From assembly GCA_026936325.1 (NCBI GenBank), contig JAPTHN010000257.1, forward strand, positions 124,001 through 188,000: a stretch of 64,000 nt of DNA, given 5' to 3'. The notes beneath the pieces were generated by a model, which was not told the origin of the DNA, made no database searches, and saw nothing but the letters and a program-made list of their open reading frames with translations. How positions within the stretch are numbered: position 1 is the first letter of the stretch; each line of letters starts with the position of its first letter. This DNA comes from Platynereis dumerilii (Eukaryota; Annelida; Polychaeta; Phyllodocida; Nereididae). Of the stretch, positions 33,861 to 49,438 are shown in pieces. A program made the translations under genes and the position numbers.

Positions 33861-36800
33861 GCAACTGGTGATAATACGGGGGTGAACCCACCACAAATTG
33901 CAATAGTTTTGATCTATACATTTTCTGAAAGCTTGGAAACCTGGCTTTCACATACTAAAAGTCTGCTCAGATAGTCCCGTGCGAAGTCTGTTTTCTGAGG
34001 GGTCAATGGAGGGACTGTCGGAACATAGTTTTCGACCTCAAAATCCCAATCCAGTCAAATGAAATGTAAATCAGGGGTGCAAAAAATATGGCATTATTTA
34101 ATATTTCAATGACTTTTGGTTGGTAAGTGTGTTAGCATTCCAGAAAACAATTTTTTTACAATATCTGCCTTCTGATAGGGTCGTAAAGTGGCAAAATCCA
34201 AAAAAAAAATGGCCACCATTACGCGGTATCCAAACCAAAAGATGCTTATATCTTGAAAAGTAATTGAGATACAGAAGAAATCATAGTGTCTATACCTATG
34301 TTTTTGGTACCAAAGAATTCAAATATGATATCAGAACATGTCTTAGTCCAATACTAAGAGATGAAATGCAACATGGCTGCCACCATGAGTCCATGATCCA
34401 CCGAAGCCGTAAAGTGACCATAGCAAAAATCGCCATCAGTTCAAATAAATTGCTTTATTTAATATTTCAATGGATTTAGGTCGGTAAGTATGATATAAGC
34501 AATCCAGAAGTTAAAGATTTACTGTATTAGTTGTAATCAAACATGACTGCCATCAAGCACTATCAATGTCATGAAATTCTCCTATCTTGCAAACTAATCG
34601 AGATAAAGGTGTAATTTTTGTGTGGATATATATGTTTTCAATACCAAGAACCATTATTATTTTACTCAATCAGACATGTCACTGAGAAAGGCTGTATAGT
34701 TGCTTTAACATAATTATTCAATATGTAAATTTTTGTTTCGAGTGTTTGTCTCACAAAATTCTGTCATATACAGTTGCGAGGGCTCAGTGGTGGTTGCTGA
34801 GTGTTTTTTGTATGCAATTGTTTCAGCTGCTGTTTTGCAGCAAGAATGTGCCTTCAAGAATCCCAAGATGTTGACAAACTTGGAAGTACTTGCAATGCTT
34901 TTATTTAGGCATGTACCATTCAATGTATATACAAACCAACACCCAGGCATTGTGCTTGAACCTTATTTCAGTGTAGCAATCCTATTTATCAATATAATTG
35001 TTTAACTATTTCAAGAGAGTTTGGAGTTGGATTAATTTCAGCACCAACTAAACTTGCATTAGGATCTCTTTAACTTGCTGTTTCCCTCATGACTGACTGA
35101 AATTGACTACTTCTCTGGATATCAGTCAAGGAAAGTACCATCTGCTCATGACAACCAATGTCTTCATCCTCACAATACACCCCCCCTCTAGCACTTTTAT
35201 CTCTCTCCCATGACCTTCTCAAAGTGTCATAGTCCAGCCATGACTTAAGCAGTGCTCAAAATCATCTTTGACAGTCTATTTAAAAATAACTGCTGCTACT
35301 ATCACTTCCAAACTTGGCATAGAGTTGTATCACAGTATCAACTAACTCCGTGAATTTTGGCAGGCTTGTCCATTACATAATGAGGAAAAGAACCTGAAGG
35401 CTCCAGAAAAATTAGGAAACTGTCATCAGCTGCTGATGACTTTTCGGTAGCTCACGAAATGGGATAGAATATGTCCCACTACTGTGATGCTGCTGTGTGA
35501 TGAGGATGGGTGCACAGAGATCAGACTTCCTTTTGATACCCAACCGGTCAACCCCACACACTCAATCATCCTGTCAGGGCCAGGACTTAGCAGCAATTGT
35601 AGTTGTCATCATGTAATGGTAATTTTCCAGACTGGATTTAGCAGGTAACACACAAGGTCTGGTCTCAAAATAATTGTCTGTGATAGTGTTTGGAAACTTC
35701 AGGAATTCCAATCTGTTACTGTTTCATATATGTCCTTGTTAACTTGTCTTGCCTTTGCTTCTCGTTCCTTTGCAAAGTTTATCTGAAACAATCTCCTGCT
35801 TTTGGTACTGTCTTCATTTGGTGTCAAATAGAACCTGTTCACATGGACACTGTCTCATGCTGTAGCATTCTTCCACCACTGACCAGGCATAACATGCTGA
35901 TGGTTTGGTGGTTGCTCACTTTTATTGAATGCATCTAGGATCCTTGCTGTTTTGAAGTCTTCTGGTTTACAAATGTGACATTGGAGTAAGGCACAGTGAC
36001 GCAGATTGACACTAATTTTCCTTTCTAACCTTTCAGTGTGAAAAATCATCTGTGAATAGCAGTCAGTCCATTCATTGAAAAAGATGAAGAGACACTAAAT
36101 GTGATTAATTGGAGGAGCAGTGAGATTCAACAGCAAAGCTGCTTCATGAAGTTTTTCAGGATAAGGGAACTAAGGTGGTTACTAAGACATTAAACACCCA
36201 CTTATGAGCTACTTAGGTACTACCACTAGTAGCCATGGCCCCTTAAATGGGTCCTTACAGCACATTTGGCTACTTATGACAACTGTAAGGCACCAAAGAA
36301 TCCACTAACAGCCAAACATAGGTACTTATGGGTACTTATGTTAGTTCCATCCACTTGCAGAGCATGAAGTCTACTAAGAATATCCCCTTAGAAGGATTAC
36401 AGAAGTGAGAATGCCTAAGGTGAAAATCCTTTGTTTGACAAACTTAGCAGATTTCATTTCGCATTGGTTCATCAAGCCCATACTGAGGAAAACACACCAG
36501 TTAACTGACTTGCATTGTTTTACCAACACATGCATAATCTCGATAGAACTGACAAATCAATAAGCGAAGCAGCAAACCCACGACTGCACAGTTCTGTACC
36601 TGGAACAATGTGATGGAGCATGTTCCATAAATTTTTCTGTAAGAAAATACCTTGATATACATGCCAAAGTTTCAGATATGTACTGTACTATCAAATTGTT
36701 TATTGGAAGGATGTTGGATGAGGGGGTGGGGTCTAGACTAAAACAGATTTTATTTGATTTCCAGTGCCTCTAAATCAATAATTTTGGTTTGAATTGAATA

Positions 36801-36890
36801 AAATTATAAATGAGATTGATAACCTTCCAAAACAAAAAAAATTAAATTGTACTGTAAATGCTGCAAGCATTCCAGAATTTACTCAAATTC
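33861..36890. other. No gene; decayed ~350-bp direct repeat at 34.08-34.70 kb
   Basis: TTATTTAATATTTCAATG followed by GGTTGGTAAGT or GGTCGGTAAGT occurs near 34093 and 34455. Looser matches continue downstream (CTTATATCTTG.AAA.TAAT.GAGATA). This suggests an old two-copy direct repeat. The rest shows no recognisable gene. Confidence 0.4.
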
Positions 36891-36893
36891 TCA

Positions 36894-36932
36894 CTGGGGG
36901 AGATTGGGGCAAGTTGTAACTTTTATAAACCA
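36894..36932 (+). repeat. Scrap of the GTTGTCACA element end
   Basis: GGGGGAGATTGGGGCAAGTTGTAAC resembles the left end of the element at 20904 (GGGGAGACCGGGGCTGGTTG). No partner end was found nearby. It is a short relic. Confidence 0.5.
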
Positions 36933-39019
36933 TCGTTAACTAAATCAGGCAGATGATTCCCTAATTTGATACATGAAGCTAGTGTTGGAGGTTCGAGACC
37001 TGCCTCCATTGATGGTCATATTCTGATGGTGTGGGCCTTGGCTCAGTCTCAGCTGCACCAGACAAAAATGTCATTTTTAATTGTGAAAATTCTGTACTCA
37101 AAATTTATAGATAAAATTTGACATACAATTGGCCAGTGCTGAATTAGCAACATCAATGTCTCCTGCTCCTTATGATTTAACATGTTTAACTGATATGTTG
37201 TCAGAATTGGGAGTAACACTTAAGGCCAAGGGCGCCAGGCGCCAAGCGGCCGTTTTTTTAACTAGCAGACATTGTGACGTCACCAGTAGATACAGCTAGT
37301 GTCTTTCCATTGCTGCAAGGTGACGCCACCACCTGCAGGCCAAGAGCCACAGAGACAGCATTACGCCAGACTGCCGTGGCTTGCATTGATCAGGCTGACA
37401 GTGACACTGAGTGACAGTTCAATGGCAATCAAGCACTGACACTTGTCACACTTCAATAGCAATCTTAAAAGTCTTACACTAGTAGGCCTACTTCAATAGC
37501 AATCAGTTCAATGCCAGTCAAACATTGGTCATGTACCTGACACTCCAATATCAATCAACCTGTGTTTATTGCAATTATCCTTTCAGAACATTTATTAATT
37601 CCTTTGAAGACACTGATTAGTAAGTAATCAGTGATCTGTTTTTAAATATATATAGTTTTAAAAGCTACATACTGGACAGCCATTAATATGTAAATGGCAC
37701 AGCCATGAAATTCGCGCAGCTCTTAAAAAATTTTTTAGGACTTATGGTTTTACCATAACTTTCATTAAATTTATTTCATATTCAAAAGGCAGTTATGTTA
37801 CTGTTTCAAAAAAATTGAAAGACAGATATATATAGATAAATAGAGAGAAATTTAGACAAGAAACTATTAGAAAGATAAAATAGATCAAAAATACAATATA
37901 TATAAATATAGATAGATAGGATAGCAAACAGATAGGATTAAGAATAAATAGAATTGATAGTTTATCAGCTAAATAGTAAAAACTCACTAAAAAGAAGACA
38001 ACTGCCAAATTTAAGTCTATGCTAGATTGTTGATATTACATAATAGTGATAACAAAAACAATGACATGATCTGCATGTAGATTAATTGCTCACTGTTACA
38101 TAATCATCAGTTGACAAAGATTATGTAACCTTAATTTTGTTATGTTTTCTTGTTGTCTGTTTTGAAATGAAATGAATCACATGTTAATAATTTAATTTAG
38201 CTTGTCAAAGCTTATAATGAACTATTCCATAAAAATTATACATATATAGGGAATATTAATGGAGAAAATTGAATTTTTAAGACACTTTTTAATATGAATA
38301 TGTCATGTTTTGTTAAATTCGAAACTAAATCATTGATAAGAAGCTGGTCCCACTTGACCTAATTTCCTGCTGTCGACCATTGATGTTGAGACCATCACTG
38401 CACAGATTTTTGAAACCTTTCTTGTGCTAAGTTTCGCTGCGCGAATATTAGTGGGCCTACTGTTCACTATAAGAGAGTTTCCAGTTACATTAAAAGCAGC
38501 AAATGTAAAATATATATGCCTTAGGAATTCACTGCAAGCTTGCTCAGCAAGCACTTTAACATTAAAAAAGAACATTCAAAAATGTTACTTTGGTATTTAA
38601 ACTTTTTATAAATATGATTCAACTTTTTATTAACGTTTTAGCGTGCTGGGTAAGTATCTTAACAAGTTTAGGAAATCTATACATAGCTTAATTCACATTC
38701 CATTATACTTCATATTTTCATGTTGTTTTTTGTTAGATTAACTGTTTGTCAAAAGCTTTTAAAACAGCTTGTGTTATTTTTTTTTAACTGTCATCACTGT
38801 CTTTAAACATTATTTTACTTTTACTTCACTTTACTTTCGCAACTCTGATAAATGCAGAGACATCCTTCATTACGAGGAATTAGGGAGTTCTTGATAAATT
38901 ATGGCTCTACCCTTTTTTTTTTACTTCATTCTAAAGAAAAGTGTATTGTGTGCCATAAATGGAATACTCAGAAGCTACTTCATTGCTTTTCAGCCTGATT
39001 AGATAACAATAAGGGGAAT
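36933..39019. other. No gene recognised
   Basis: Contains decayed GATA-like sequence at ~37820-37975 and scattered copies of TTCAATAGCAATC/TTCAATGGCAATC at 37418-37560. No coding frame was recognised. Confidence 0.4.
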
Positions 39020-41220
<2,201 letters not shown>

Positions 41221-43359
41221 CATGACCAACAATAATATGCGGATAACGATCAACTAAGTCATAAAAGTCAGTCAAAATTGGTCAGCTAAGTTGAAGTCAC
41301 AAAAATTGGCTAAGTTGAATAAGTTAGTCAGATTTGGTTCAAGTTAGACACAAATGCTTGACTAACTTGGCACCGGCCTCTAGTTTATCGAGGCAAAATC
41401 CAGCTATGTGAGAGCCCCATTTCGTAAGTGAACTAACCCTGAATTTTTGTATTTCCCTGTTTTTGGGCATAAAAATGTGTCCTATATCTGATGGTTAGGT
41501 TATCTAATTTCAAAAGCCCCGACCAGGTTGTTATGATTTTAAAAATATGTAAAAATAGCTTCAGAACCATGAGCATTACTAATTAGGTCAACACCATTTT
41601 TGAATTTCGGGGTTGGTTCACTTTGCCTCCCGGAGATCCAATTAAAGGTTCCCACAATATGAAAGAAAACAATTAGGTAACAAGTTTACTCTGCCATATC
41701 TTGCTCATTTGCATGCTGCTTGTACTCATTTACATGGCCAGTTCCAGTAGACTGCATACAGTCCGTCATGAGAATATCCTAGGTAAATGACTGTTATACC
41801 TGTAGACTGAAACTCAAGAGAAGCCAACCAAGATTGCTCATTCATATTTAATCATCTCTTTTTGGTTTGCTCATCAAATATCTAATAAGCATTGCAGGTG
41901 TATCGTAGATGCTTTTGCAAATTCCAAATGTTAAAATTATCACCAGCTAACCTACATGAGAAACAATGTTCGCCCATTATCATCCACAGGCAAATGATGC
42001 ACTTTGAAATTTTGTAAGAAAAGTTTAAGATCTCCCTTGACACCTTGCAGGCCTATGAATATGATTGGTGCATTTATCTTAGCCTGCCTAAGTTGACCGC
42101 TATTTGCTGCCACCTAGGGTGCAAAATTCGTGAGCTCCTGTGAGCGATCAACAGAATTTCAATCTCTGGAAGAAACCAGGACTGTCTGGAAGAAACCAGG
42201 ACAGTTCCATCATTTAGTGATGGTCTAGTTTAATGCCAAAAACTCTGTAAGCGTCTTATCTGACTTTGGTTGGCTTCGATTTTAAACAGAAAGCTTGTAA
42301 ATACCAAATAAGTTGGAACTTTTTTTCATCGTGGAGGATGTATAGTATACATTGTAGCTCACATATAATGCCAGTATAGAGGGGGCCACTTGTGGCATGG
42401 ACAAGACATTTTGTTGAGTGTTACACAGCTTTTATGAAATTGTAAATTATATTGTTGTCCTAGTTAATAAATCTTCATAAAGTAACAGAATAAATACATA
42501 TGAGCATTTTTGATATCACAAAGCAAAAACATTGGCTTTGTATGGACACGTGAATAAGTGAGAGAGCATTCTTTTTGGACACTTTTCTGGCCACAATTTA
42601 ACATGCACTAAATGGCATAAGTAGATTGAATACCATCAAACTTATGATGAGTAAAATCATGCCTTTCACAGGCAAAGTTTATGCTAAAGTTTCAAAACTT
42701 TCTTTTGTCTCATGATTTCCAAACATTTTCACTCAAAGCAGTGGACTGGATATTTGCCAGCAACCATGCTTTGTGAAAGTAGTTTGGCGTAGTAATATGG
42801 ACAGCTGTTGTGTGACCTGATCTTGTGATCTGTCCAAAACAGATCAAATTATTGTTGACCCAATTCGATTTTCCAGGGACTGTCAGCATTCTGCTGCCAC
42901 TTGTCAGTCCCGAACAGAGACAGCCTCAATCTACAGCTTTCTTGGCTTAATTAGTCAAGCTATCACATAGGCCTATGTATACAGGCTTATCTCTTTAAAA
43001 TATTATTATATAGGGGCTAGAAACTTATTTATCTAACATTGCCACCTGAGTAGCTATCTGGCTGCCTGTCACCTGTCTGATTGGCAGTCAAATCGGCTAC
43101 AAAGCAGAACGGCCATTATAGTTTCTGACATTGCCAGAACAGCTACGCCAAACGGTTATGATGAGGTAAAAAACGGCTATAGGTCTGTACCAAACTGGCT
43201 ATACCACTTTACCAAAACGGCCACAGCAAAGAATGGCTGTCAAATATATCACTTACCTTCATAAATAAAGTAATTTCTTATAGAATTACTATGTATAAAT
43301 CGACCAGACAGCCTGTGAAAGCATAAATAGCAATTGTCTGTGACATAGAACTAACCTGC
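41221..43359. other. No gene recognised
   Basis: No coding frame with recognisable product. A short direct repeat, CTGGAAGAAACCAGGAC, occurs twice at ~42168-42203. Degenerate ACGGCTA/ACGGCCA words lie at 43105-43220. Confidence 0.4.
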
Positions 43360-43506
43360 GTATTGCGTTGCAATTGGCAGTGGGATCAAATCCCATCACT
43401 TCTGTCTTTGAACAGGATTGCAATCGTGATTGTTCATTGATATTGAAGAAAAATAATAATGACAGAATTGCAATTCTCTATGTATCTATCAATCTATATC
43501 TATCTA

Positions 43507-43546
<40 letters not shown>

Positions 43547-43605
43547 CATCTATCCATCTATCTAATCAATCTTATCTATCTATCTATCTATAGATTTAGA
43601 AAAGT
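43360..43605 (+). mobile_element. Possible tRNA-SINE remnant with TATC tail
   Basis: GTGGGATCAAATCCCATC forms a T-arm-like hairpin with a B-box-like core. It is followed ~100 bases later by a (TATC)n tract (43498-43590), as in the SINE at 25.4 kb. The A box is not clear. Confidence 0.4.
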
Positions 43606-43802
43606 GCCAATTTTTTTCTAGAGGGCTTCAAATGAAAAATTAGCATAATAATAATAATATAATAATAATAATATGGATTTATATAGCGCTAATTTCAGTA
43701 AACTGCTCATCAGCGCTTTTTCAGATCGAATCACTTGTAGGAATTCTGGAACAAATGGGTTTTTAGATTCTTCTTGAAGCTTTCTAATGTTTGTGCAGTC
43801 CT

Positions 43803-44541
43803 CCAGTGAGTTAATGTAAAAAATTAGGGTAAATTATCATAAATCTGAATTACTCAATTTTCTGTGGACTTGAAAGGCACAAAACAATAATTTCCTTTAA
43901 ATATTCATTAAAAATTAAAAAAAATTTGTCTCAGGCTGGAAATATTTGTACTTTCATGCAATTTCAGTCAATTATAGGCCTATAAATAGCCTATAAATAG
44001 CCATATTTGGCACCCACCCCTGGAGCCACGCTATGGCAACAGCTAAAACAAAACTAATTTTTAATATTGTTTTCTGAGGCCTCCAAAAACAATTATCTGC
44101 AGGGACAATTTTGAGATAGCCCTTTTTTTGGCTAAAAAAAGGCAAAATGTGGTTTTCCCGCCAAAAATTAGGCTGAAATTTTGGCGGGAAAACCAGTTTT
44201 TGGCTATTTTTAGCCCAATAAGGGGCTATCTCAAAATTGTCCCTCCACAAAATTGATTTTTTAGGCCTTAGAAAACAATATTAAAAACTAGTTTTGTTAT
44301 AGCTGTTGCCATAGGGTGGCGCCAGGTGTAGGTGCCAAATTTGGCTATTTATAGGCTATTTATAGGCCTATAATGCCCTTAAATGGCATGAAAACAAAAA
44401 TATTTCCAGCATGAGACAAAAAATATTAATTTTCATGACCATTTTTAAGAAATAATCGTTCTGTGGCTTAAAACATCACAGGGAATTAAATAATTTGGAA
44501 TTTTGGCAATTTTTGTCTTAATTTTTACATTAAGTCACTGG
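43803..44541. mobile_element. 740-bp palindromic element inserted in LINE copy 2
   Basis: The ends CCAGTGAGTTAATGTAAAAA and their inverse (…TTTTTACATTAAGTCACTGG) match with one change. A long inner palindrome lies at about 43974-44371 (TATAGGCCTATAAATAGCC and inverse; centre ~44172). Flanking bases on the LINE sense strand, AGAACT and AGGACT, suggest a ~6-bp imperfect target duplication. The LINE's C-terminal coding sequence resumes beyond it, which fixes both boundaries to within a few bases. No transposase. Confidence 0.87.
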
Positions 44542-45908
44542 AGTTCTCACTTTTGCAGGCATGGTGTTCCAGAGTTTTGGTGCTGCATAGGAAAATGCTC
44601 GATCTTCAAACTTATTTTTGTTGCATGGAGCAGGTTCTGCTAACAGCACTTTGTGGTTGCTTCTCAGGTTATGTTCTTGTTGAGATTTGACTTGAACAAG
44701 TTCTTGGATGTATTGTGGTGCCTGATTGTTCATTGCCTTCCATGTAGTTGACATCAATTTGAACTGAATTCTTGCTGTGATTGGTAACCAGTGCAGTTGT
44801 TTCCTACTCTGGCTGACACTGTCGTGTTTCTTCAATCTCTCAATTAGTCGAACTGCCGAGTTTTGAGCAACCTGAAGTTTATTTAACAATCGGATAGCAG
44901 TGCCATACAACAGCCCATTTCCATAGTCTAAATGAGGGGTGACAAGTGCATTGACAGCAGTTTTAACTATTTCCTTGTCCATGTTTTTTCGGAGTTTCGA
45001 CAGGTTTCTCAAATTGAAATATGCGTTACGACACATTTTATTGATCTGCTTCTCCATGGTCATATTTTTGTCAAAGAGCACTCCTAAATTGCGGACATGG
45101 TTTGCAATTTTGATTTCAACATTGTCGACATTGATAGAGGTCATTCGAAGTTTCTTCAGTTGGTTTGGTGCTCCAATCAGAAGAAGTTCAGTTTTATCTC
45201 CATTATTGCACAGCTTGTTTAGTTGTCATGCAAGAAATTTCTGATTTCAGCAATACAATTTTCCATTTTCTGTTTTGCATGTTCTTCACCCAAAAAGGTT
45301 GGTTTAAACGACAGGATAAGTTGCTCATCATCAGCGTACTTCTGATCGTGAACTTGATTTCTTCGTGCTACTTCACTGACTGGGGCAACATAGGAGTTAA
45401 ATAAGATTGGTCCAAGTTTAGAACCTTGAGGAACTCCAAAATTGAGAGGAAGTTTGCTTGACGTTTTGTCATTAATTATTACAGACTGTGATCTTTCAGA
45501 AATATAAGATTTGAACCATCTTAAGGCTGCACTTTGCACACCATACCTGTTACACAGTCTTTCTAGCAAAATGTCATGATCAATTGTGTCGAATGCAGCA
45601 GACAAGTCCAACAACACTAGCATTGTCACCTCCCCATTGCTCAGATTAAGCATAATATCATTATGGATTTTTGTTAAGAGGGATTTTGTGCTATGAAATT
45701 GCTTGTAGGCTGATTGTTTTTCATCGTCAAGATTGTTCTGAGTGAGGTGATCAACGTACTGTTTGATTACAGCACTCTCAATGATTTTACTCAGGAAAGA
45801 AAGGTTAGAGACTGGCCGATAATTCTTTTTGATCAATTCAAGACCTCCTTTTTTCAAAAGTGGTTTGACAAGTGCATGCTTCAGTTCAAGGGGCATTTCT
45901 CCAAGCGT
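44542..45908 (-). pseudogene. LINE copy 2 reverse transcriptase
   Basis: This starts at GEMPLELKHALVKPLL beside the TA-flanked insertion. It contains NYRPVSNLSFLSKIIE, motif A LDLSAAFDTIDHD, motif B GVPQGSKLGPILF and motif C YADDEQLILSF (45896-45219). A frameshift near 45225 moves the reading to 45144-44530, with LGVLFDKNMTM, HLDYGNGLLYG and LHWLPITAR. The C-terminal few codons are cut by the palindromic element at 43803-44541. The motif residues are intact. Confidence 0.9.
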
Positions 45909-45910
45909 TA

Positions 45911-46401
45911 CTACAGGGGAACAAGAAGTGCAACGAAAGGATCAAGTGATTTGTGGCTCAAGTGGTCTTGTGACGAGTCATTTTTCTATGCACCATTGAG
46001 CACAGTGTGCAAATATCTGTGAAGTTGAAGACAACAACCATTTAACACCTTTTTTATTTGATAATGTGTAATGCAAACATTTGTGGAAAATGCTTTTGTC
46101 TTTTTTAATCATCTCATAAAAGCCAGATACAACCCTGCTCTCCAAAACTGTAAAAAAAATAATTAGGAAAAAGAAAAGTGCTATTGTTGAAAGATCAGCA
46201 TACAAACAGAGAGATAGATAGCCTGATCATGAGCGTATAATTATAATTGTTTATTACCCAACATGTCAGATGGACAGGTGGATAGATAGATGAATGGATG
46301 GATAGATAAGATAGCTAAGATAGAAAGATAGAAAGAAAGCTAGACAGGACATAGATAGATATTTATAGATAGAGATAGAGGTATAGATAGAGATGGATAG
46401 T

Positions 46402-46438
<37 letters not shown>

Positions 46439-46901
46439 GATTTATTGATATTGATTAATTAATTGATTTACATTTTTTGACTGTTGATTATGACAGTTAT
46501 TCGGGTAATAATAGGTGTCAATGAAAACAAAACGTTTATACGAGTATGTCAAACTGGACTGTAAACAGTGCATGAGGGTCAGACCTACCTTCAAATCTTA
46601 GTGTATTTCCCCTTTTGGTTTGCCATCTAGATGTGGTATTTGAACACAACCCTCCATCGGAGGTCCTCAGAGCAAGCTATACCTTGAATGTAGATCGACA
46701 TAGTAAGCTCTCTCTCAAACTACTTTTTACAGTGTGATTTCAGGGATCAGGGTCATTCAAAGGTGTTGTCTCGTGTTGAGAAAATAATCTTAGGTGTGAG
46801 ATACTGTCTGTGCTCAAGTAGGCATGAAAATGTGTGACGTGGCAAAGTCACTTGAGCACCAAACACATTGTCATTTCGTTGCACTTCTTTTTCCCCTGTA
46901 G
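45911..46901. mobile_element. 991-bp TA-flanked element inserted in LINE copy 2
   Basis: The ends CTACAGGGGAACAAGAAGTG and inverse CACTTCTTTTTCCCCTGTAG match with one change, and TA flanks both sides (45909-45910, 46902-46903). Without the element and one TA, the LINE reads NMSLTLGEMPLELKHAL, matching NLSLQLGVMPVNLKHAL of copy 1. The boundaries are therefore exact. It is a non-autonomous element of Tc1/mariner-like TA specificity, and its interior holds a GATA tract (46397-46438). Confidence 0.93.
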
Positions 46902-46903
46902 TA

Positions 46904-48560
46904 ATGACATATTAACAATTTTTGTTATGATTGGCAAAAATTCATTGACACATTCAAGCAGCAGCCATATTGGCATTGGATCAAGTTGGCAGTGTTTGAC
47001 AGGCATTTCAGTGATAAGTTTCTTAACTCCTTGTTCTGATAGAGACCTAAACTGATGTAAATTGTGACTGAGGTCGGTTTGAGAGGCATCAGTTGTGATC
47101 TTCGTTCCTGAATCTAATTTAGATCTGATGATTTTGATCTTTTCATCAAAGAAGTTGTTGAAATCATTTGCTAGTTCTGTTTCATTTGTGTGATGGGGAA
47201 GAGGCAGATCTTGTTTTCTGTTGAGATGAGAATTTAGAAGTTTAAAAATCGCCTTAGAATTTCCCTTTGTGGCTTGAATTTTACACCTCAGATCGTCTGA
47301 TTTAAGCTGATTAAGTTTTTCATTGAGTGAGTTTCGTTTTTCTTTGAAGATATTCCAGTCTTTTTCTAAACCAGTTCTTCTCCATAATTTTTCTGCCTTT
47401 CTCTTTTCCTTTTTAAGAGGTTTTATTTCTTGATTTGTGAATGGGTTAGGTTTGCGAACTGTCACAAGTTTAGTCTTAACAGGGGCGTGTCTGTCAAAAA
47501 TCTTTTCAGTTGATTTGTAGAGTGACACAAGTCTGTTCAAGTAGACTGATCGATTTTGGTGATGTAGTTTTTGTGACAGATGCTGTTCAATGTCTTTCTT
47601 GAATTTGGCTATATCTATGCTGCGGGTCTTTCGGAAGGAAATCTTTTTCTGTGGATTCTTGCCCTTGTTAACGTCAATGTTAAAGAGGATACAGTTATGG
47701 TCCGACAGTAGGTCACTGACAGCACAATCTCTGAGAGTTGTTGTTTTATTGGTTATTACCAAGTCAAGTGTGTTTCCATCTTTGTGTGTTGGTGAAGATA
47801 CATGTTGAGCAAGGTCAAACATTTCAAGAATGTTGTTAAATTGGATAACTTTGGCATCATCTGGTTTATTCACGTGAAAGTTGAAGTCTCCGACTACTAT
47901 AGTTTCATTGTGATAGGTCTGATAGTGGGATAAGAAGTTCGTGAATTCATTAAAGAATTCTGATAGACTGTATTTGTTCTTTTTGGAGGGTTCCGGCCTG
48001 TACACCACAAGAATTGTGACAATTTTTTCCATTTAATAGCACCTGAATTTCCATGTGCTCAAAAGTCTTTGTTTTCGTGCTTTCCTTTTTCATTGCTCTA
48101 ATGCCTGTTTTTACAATGCATCCTACTCCACCTCCAGGTCTGCCCTCACGAGATGAACCCAAGTAAAAACATTCACCATTTCTTTCCAGTTCACCAATTT
48201 CAACTCTGTCATCTGCTTTAGCCATGTCTCAGTGAAAAGAAAAACGTCCAGATCAAATTCATCTCTGAAATCCTTCACAACTTGTGTTTTTTGTCGTATG
48301 CTTTGAGCATTCCATATGCAAGCTTTCAGTGGGCAGGACTCCCTCAAATTTTCCAAGCCAAGTCGAGTGTCTGCTTCTGCAAAATTATTAAATCTATTTC
48401 TTTGGTTTGTTATATTATATCTATGATTAGTAGTTGTTCTGACTTTTTGTTTCATCATTTGACTTGAACATCGTCCAGTTTCCAAATCTTTTAAACCAGT
48501 GCGCACCACATCAGAGTACAACTTGACTGGTTGGGACATACTTAAGCTGTCAGTATTCAA
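46904..48560 (-). pseudogene. LINE copy 2 endonuclease and linker
   Basis: In three overlapping frames: ACIWNAQSIRQK and LFTETWLK (48560-48123), SREGRPGGGVGCIV (48225-47950), then VVYRPEPSKKN, GDFNFHVN, LDLVIT and LLSDHN (48032 on). This continues through the linker KGNSKAIFKLLNSHLNRKQ to VKHCQLDPMPIWLL and NMSL. Frameshifts lie at roughly 48200 and 48030. The catalytic residues are all readable. The last frame ends where the TA-flanked element begins. Confidence 0.88.
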
Positions 48561-48579
48561 TATCTGCGGGCAACTGTGT

Positions 48580-49195
48580 GCGAGTGCTACTTATAGGCAA
48601 CACAAGCAACTTAGTTTATTAGACAAATTGATTAGATTAAAAAAAAGCAGGACAGTTGGCTCGGTCCACAAGTGCTATGTGCAGGCAGCACAAGCAAGTT
48701 AATATGATAGGCTAGTTTGTCAGGCAAGTTGGCTTAGTTTGCAGGTGCTACGTACAGGCAACACAGGCAAAGTTAGTTTGTTAAGCAAGTCTTCGGTTCG
48801 CAAGTGAGTTTGCTTGGCAAGTTTGCAAGTTTGTCAGGCAAGTTGGCTCAGTTCGCAAGTGCTACGTACAGGAAACACAAGTAAAGTTAGTCAAGTATTT
48901 GGTTCGCAAGTGAGTTTGTTAGGCAAGTTTGTCAGGCAAGTTGGCTCAGATCGCAAGTGCTACGTACAGGCAACACAAGCAAAGTTAGTATTTTAAGCAA
49001 GTTTTTGTCTGGTTTGCTTTGTTTTGAACAGGCAACACAAGCAAGTTACTTAGGCAAGTTTGTCAGGCAAGTTGGCTCAGTTCACAAGTGCTACGTACAG
49101 GCAACACAAGCAAGTTAGTTTGTCAAGCAAGTTTTTGGCTGGTTCGCTAGTGGTACGTACAGGCAACACAAGCAGGTTAGATTGTTAGGCAGGTA
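48580..49195 (-). repeat. Tandem array 1 upstream of LINE copy 2
   Basis: About seven irregular copies of a 60-110 base unit with GTGCTACGTACAGGCAACAC and GTTTGTCAGGCAAGTTGGCT. It lies directly upstream of the LINE's endonuclease frame (on the minus strand), so it may be part of its 5' UTR. Confidence 0.8.
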
Positions 49196-49199
49196 GGCT

Positions 49200-49430
49200 G
49201 AGAGTTAGTTAGAATCGAGGATCAATCAATTGGTGACTGACCAACAGGGTAAATAAGAATCGGTGACCAATCAATTAGTGACTGACCAAAGGAGTAAGTT
49301 GGAATCAGGGATCAATCAATTAGTAACTGACCGAAGGAGGAAGTTAGAATCAAGGATCAATCAATTTGTGAATGACCAAACGATTTAGTTCGAATCAAGG
49401 ATCAATCAATTAGTTGGATCAGTTAAAAGT
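49200..49430 (-). repeat. Tandem array 2 (~57-bp unit)
   Basis: Four copies of GAATC..GGATCAATCAATTAGTGACTGACCAAA with 55-60 base spacing and moderate divergence. Confidence 0.82.
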
Positions 49431-49438
49431 TAGCAAGT

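Larger units (their letters stand above)
43648..48560 (-). mobile_element. L2/CR1-like LINE, copy 2 (minus strand, interrupted)
   Basis: Same family as copy 1, with endonuclease, linker and RT in order on the minus strand. It ends with GCGCTATATAAATCCATA and a (TTA)n tail at 43648-43690. Two DNA elements interrupt it: 45911-46901 inside the RT region and 43803-44541 near the C-terminus. Without those, two frame changes in the endonuclease region and one in the RT remain. The protein is clearly diverged from copy 1, so the two are different subfamilies. Confidence 0.92.

Noticed and set aside
36170-36350. Repeated 'tacttatg' words as a possible element
   Set aside because: Too short and irregular, with no defined ends.
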